From contig NZ_JOJE01000029.1 of the NCBI RefSeq assembly GCF_000720255.1, positions 1 through 64,000 of the forward strand: a stretch of DNA of 64,000 nucleotides, in the 5' to 3' direction. Below, in pieces: positions 62,184 through 64,000 of the stretch. The stretch comes from Streptomyces griseus subsp. griseus. Its GTDB lineage: Bacteria > Actinomycetota > Actinomycetes > Streptomycetales > Streptomycetaceae. Within the stretch, counting starts at the first letter, position 1; each line of letters opens with the position of its first letter. The notes under the pieces are model-generated. The model was not told the DNA's origin. It made no database searches and saw only the letters and a list, made by a program, of their open reading frames with translations. Both the position numbers and the translations under genes were made by a program.

Positions 62184-63689
62184 GTGTCCGACTCTTCACG
62201 CGACACCGCCGAGGGCGCCGGCTGGGGCACCCTCGAACGCGGCGCGTACACGAAGCTCATGCCGCCCAGGGTCGAGAAGCTGTCCTGGCTGAACCCGAAG
62301 ACGCTGTGGGTCGCCCGCAACGGCGTCCTGGCCTCCTGGTTCGGGGACCCCACGGGTCGTATCCGCGCCCGCTGGGTGGCGCAGCGTCAGGCCGCCGGAG
62401 CGAGCGCCGAGAAGGTGATCCGACGGGACACCGGGGACACGTTCTCGTTCATGGTCATCGGTGACACGGGTGAGGGCGACGACTCCCAGTACGCCGTCGT
62501 GCCCGGGTTCCTGAAGATCGGTCGGGGCACGGACTTCGCCGTCCTCGCGAGTGACGTGATCTACCCCGTCGGCAGCGCCGACGACTACGGCACCAAGTTC
62601 TTCCGGCCGTACCAGGACTACCCGGCGCCCATCTACGCGATACCCGGCAACCACGACTGGTACGAGGACCTCGGCGCGTTCATGCGCGTCTTCTGCGACG
62701 ACGCACCGCCGCTGCCGCCGGAGCCCCGGGCCCGCCCGCTCAGCCGGGCCTGGCTGCGGTCGCTGCTCTGGCACCGGCCCCAGACGACGGACGGTCAACA
62801 CCTCGACGAGGCACGGCGGTTGCGGTCGGCGGCCGGTCAACGAGCGGTCCAGCCGGGCCCTTACTGGGCGATCGACGCCGGGCCCGTGCGCATCATCGGC
62901 ATCGACACCGGCCTGCTGGGCACCCTCGACGCCGAACAGGGCGCGTGGCTGCGCGAGGTGTCCACGGGCCCCCGCCCGAAGGTGCTGATCACCGGCTCCC
63001 CCCTGTACGTGGACGGCGAGCACCACCCCTGCCCGATCGACGGGGGCGGCACGGTCGACGAGATCGTCCGCGACCCGGAGCACCACTTCGTCGCGGCGAT
63101 CGGCGGGGACATCCACAACTACCAGCGCTACCCCGTGAAGCTGGACGGAGGACGGATCCTCCAGTACGTGGTCTCGGGCGGCGGCGGTGCCTTCATGCAC
63201 GCCACGCACATCATTCCCCGGGTCGACATCGCGGGCGTCACCGAGCAGGACTTCCGCAGCTATCCGCTGCGCGGCGACTCCCTCGCCTTCTACAGCGGTC
63301 TGTACGGCCGACGGCTGCGCCTGCGCCGCTTCTTCACGCTCACCGAGGCGGAGGCCACGGCCGTGATCGCGGAGCGGCTCGGCATCACCCCGACCCGCTC
63401 CCCCGGCCCGGACGCCCGGGTCACCTGGCGGACGCGGCTGGTCGCCACTCTGCTGGGCGCCGGCGGCCGTCCCGACCGCGTCTCACGGTTCCGGCTGCCC
63501 GTGCGCAAGATCTACACCTCACTGTTCTCGCCGGGCTCGGCGACCTACAGCCCGCCGTTCTTCAAGAGCTTCCTGCGTCTCGACGTCACCCCGGAGGCGA
63601 TCCGGCTGCGCTGCTTCGCCGCGACCGGCAACCGCGCGCAGGAACTCCACCCGCCGGTCGAGGACGAGGTAACCATCCCGCTGACCTGA
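62184..63689 (+). CDS. Calcineurin-like metallophosphoesterase
   Basis: GTG 62184 gives 501 residues. Metal-site motifs appear in order: FMVIGDTGEGDD, LASDVIYPVGSADDY, YAIPGNHDWYEDL and AAIGGDIHNYQRYP. The last third (IYTSLFSPGSATYSPPFFKS) may contact membranes or a second domain. There is no signal peptide, so it acts in the cytoplasm. No SD is seen, which suggests a leaderless message. Substrate unknown. Confidence 0.88.
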   Translation: MSDSSRDTAEGAGWGTLERGAYTKLMPPRVEKLSWLNPKTLWVARNGVLASWFGDPTGRIRARWVAQRQAAGASAEKVIRRDTGDTFSFMVIGDTGEGDDSQYAVVPGFLKIGRGTDFAVLASDVIYPVGSADDYGTKFFRPYQDYPAPIYAIPGNHDWYEDLGAFMRVFCDDAPPLPPEPRARPLSRAWLRSLLWHRPQTTDGQHLDEARRLRSAAGQRAVQPGPYWAIDAGPVRIIGIDTGLLGTLDAEQGAWLREVSTGPRPKVLITGSPLYVDGEHHPCPIDGGGTVDEIVRDPEHHFVAAIGGDIHNYQRYPVKLDGGRILQYVVSGGGGAFMHATHIIPRVDIAGVTEQDFRSYPLRGDSLAFYSGLYGRRLRLRRFFTLTEAEATAVIAERLGITPTRSPGPDARVTWRTRLVATLLGAGGRPDRVSRFRLPVRKIYTSLFSPGSATYSPPFFKSFLRLDVTPEAIRLRCFAATGNRAQELHPPVEDEVTIPLT

Positions 63690-63774
63690 GACACCCTGCG
63701 ACAATCGCACCCGAGTTTCCGTACGGCCCCGGGCGCCGTACGGCCCCGTGCGCCGTGACCGATGGAGGAAGCCC

Positions 63775-64000
63775 GTGCCGACGACCTCACGCCCCCTGCG
63801 GAAGCTGGGCTTCCTGACCATCGGGCTGTTCGACGGGGACGACCCGCGCCGGGGCCACGAGTCCACCCTGGAGATCATCGAGCTGGGCGAGCGGCTCGGC
63901 TTCGACAACGCCTGGGTGCGCCACCGCCACCTGCAGTACGGCATCTCCTCCCCCGTCGCCGTCCTCGCGGCGGCCTCCCAGCGCACCCGGCGCATCGAAC
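63775..64000 (+). CDS. LLM-class flavin-dependent oxidoreductase (5' part)
   Basis: GTG 63775 follows GGAGGAA. The visible 75 codons encode LRKLGFLTIGLFDGDDPRRG, ELGERLGFDNAWVRHRHLQY and SSPVAVLAAASQRTRRIE, the start of a luciferase-like TIM barrel binding FMN or F420. The gene continues beyond the window, so full length and substrate cannot be judged. Confidence 0.87.
   Translation, partial: MPTTSRPLRKLGFLTIGLFDGDDPRRGHESTLEIIELGERLGFDNAWVRHRHLQYGISSPVAVLAAASQRTRRIE

Overview
The DNA is high-GC with strong codon-position bias, Shine-Dalgarno sites of the GGAGG type and many GTG starts. It carries a spore-pigment type II polyketide synthase, a conservon (CvnA-D) and many secreted hydrolases, so it is most likely a Streptomyces or close relative. 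No rRNA, canonical tRNA or CRISPR array is visible.

Layout. 0.1-8.6 kb: a secreted low-complexity protein, then a compact whiE/sch/cur-type pigment operon (SchA/CurD-like protein, cupin, KS-alpha, KS-beta/CLF, ACP, aromatase/cyclase, TcmI-like cyclase). It ends at a 22-bp perfect hairpin facing a convergent O-methyltransferase, followed by a 16-bp tandem repeat and a secreted beta-helix protein. 8.7-11.1 kb: a graveyard of truncated genes (response regulator, IS5-type transposase, GDSL lipase, AraC regulator, DUF4231 protein). 11.1-15.2 kb (minus strand): a five-gene operon for a 66-residue Cys-rich peptide precursor with a MauE/DoxX-type membrane protein, a TlpA-like thioredoxin, an ABC exporter without a C39 peptidase domain and an S26 signal peptidase. 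I read this as a self-contained system for secreting, oxidising and maturing a six-cysteine bacteriocin-like peptide, and it is the most interesting locus here. 15.3-17.9 kb: more decayed genes and transposase fragments, so the peptide locus lies in a laterally acquired or eroded island.

17.9-23.3 kb: ordinary small genes (SMP-30 lactonase with a divergent Lrp/AsnC regulator, a WYL regulator sharing an 18-bp-arm palindrome with a DUF3224 gene, cupin, coiled-coil protein, AhpD-like protein). 23.4-31.3 kb (minus strand): a six-gene operon with fused aminodeoxychorismate synthase, aminodeoxychorismate lyase, FAD hydroxylase, two adenylate-forming ligases and a membrane-anchored ABM-domain protein. 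It looks like a p-aminobenzoate-derived secondary pathway that I cannot match to a known product. 31.6-35.5 kb: AraC regulator, frameshifted transposase, VOC protein and MFS exporter. 35.6-46.9 kb: carbohydrate use, with a GH115 glucuronidase, an XRE/membrane regulator flanked by CTGTCC palindromes, and a LacI - sugar ABC transporter - GH42 beta-galactosidase block. 47-50.4 kb: a twice-frameshifted FAD monooxygenase, a small conserved protein and a secreted FG-GAP protein. 50.8-56.8 kb: a conservon (cvnA-D) translationally coupled to two cytochrome P450 genes, the first lacking the ExxR arginine. 56.9-64 kb: PucR regulator, YciO/Sua5 protein, dienelactone hydrolase, a 162-bp MITE-like element with a TAA duplication, a YCII-domain protein, ADP-ribosylglycohydrolase, metallophosphoesterase and the start of an LLM flavin oxidoreductase.

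All assignments come from reading motifs and overall resemblance; no database search was run. Start sites were chosen from visible ribosome-binding sites and stop/start overlaps.
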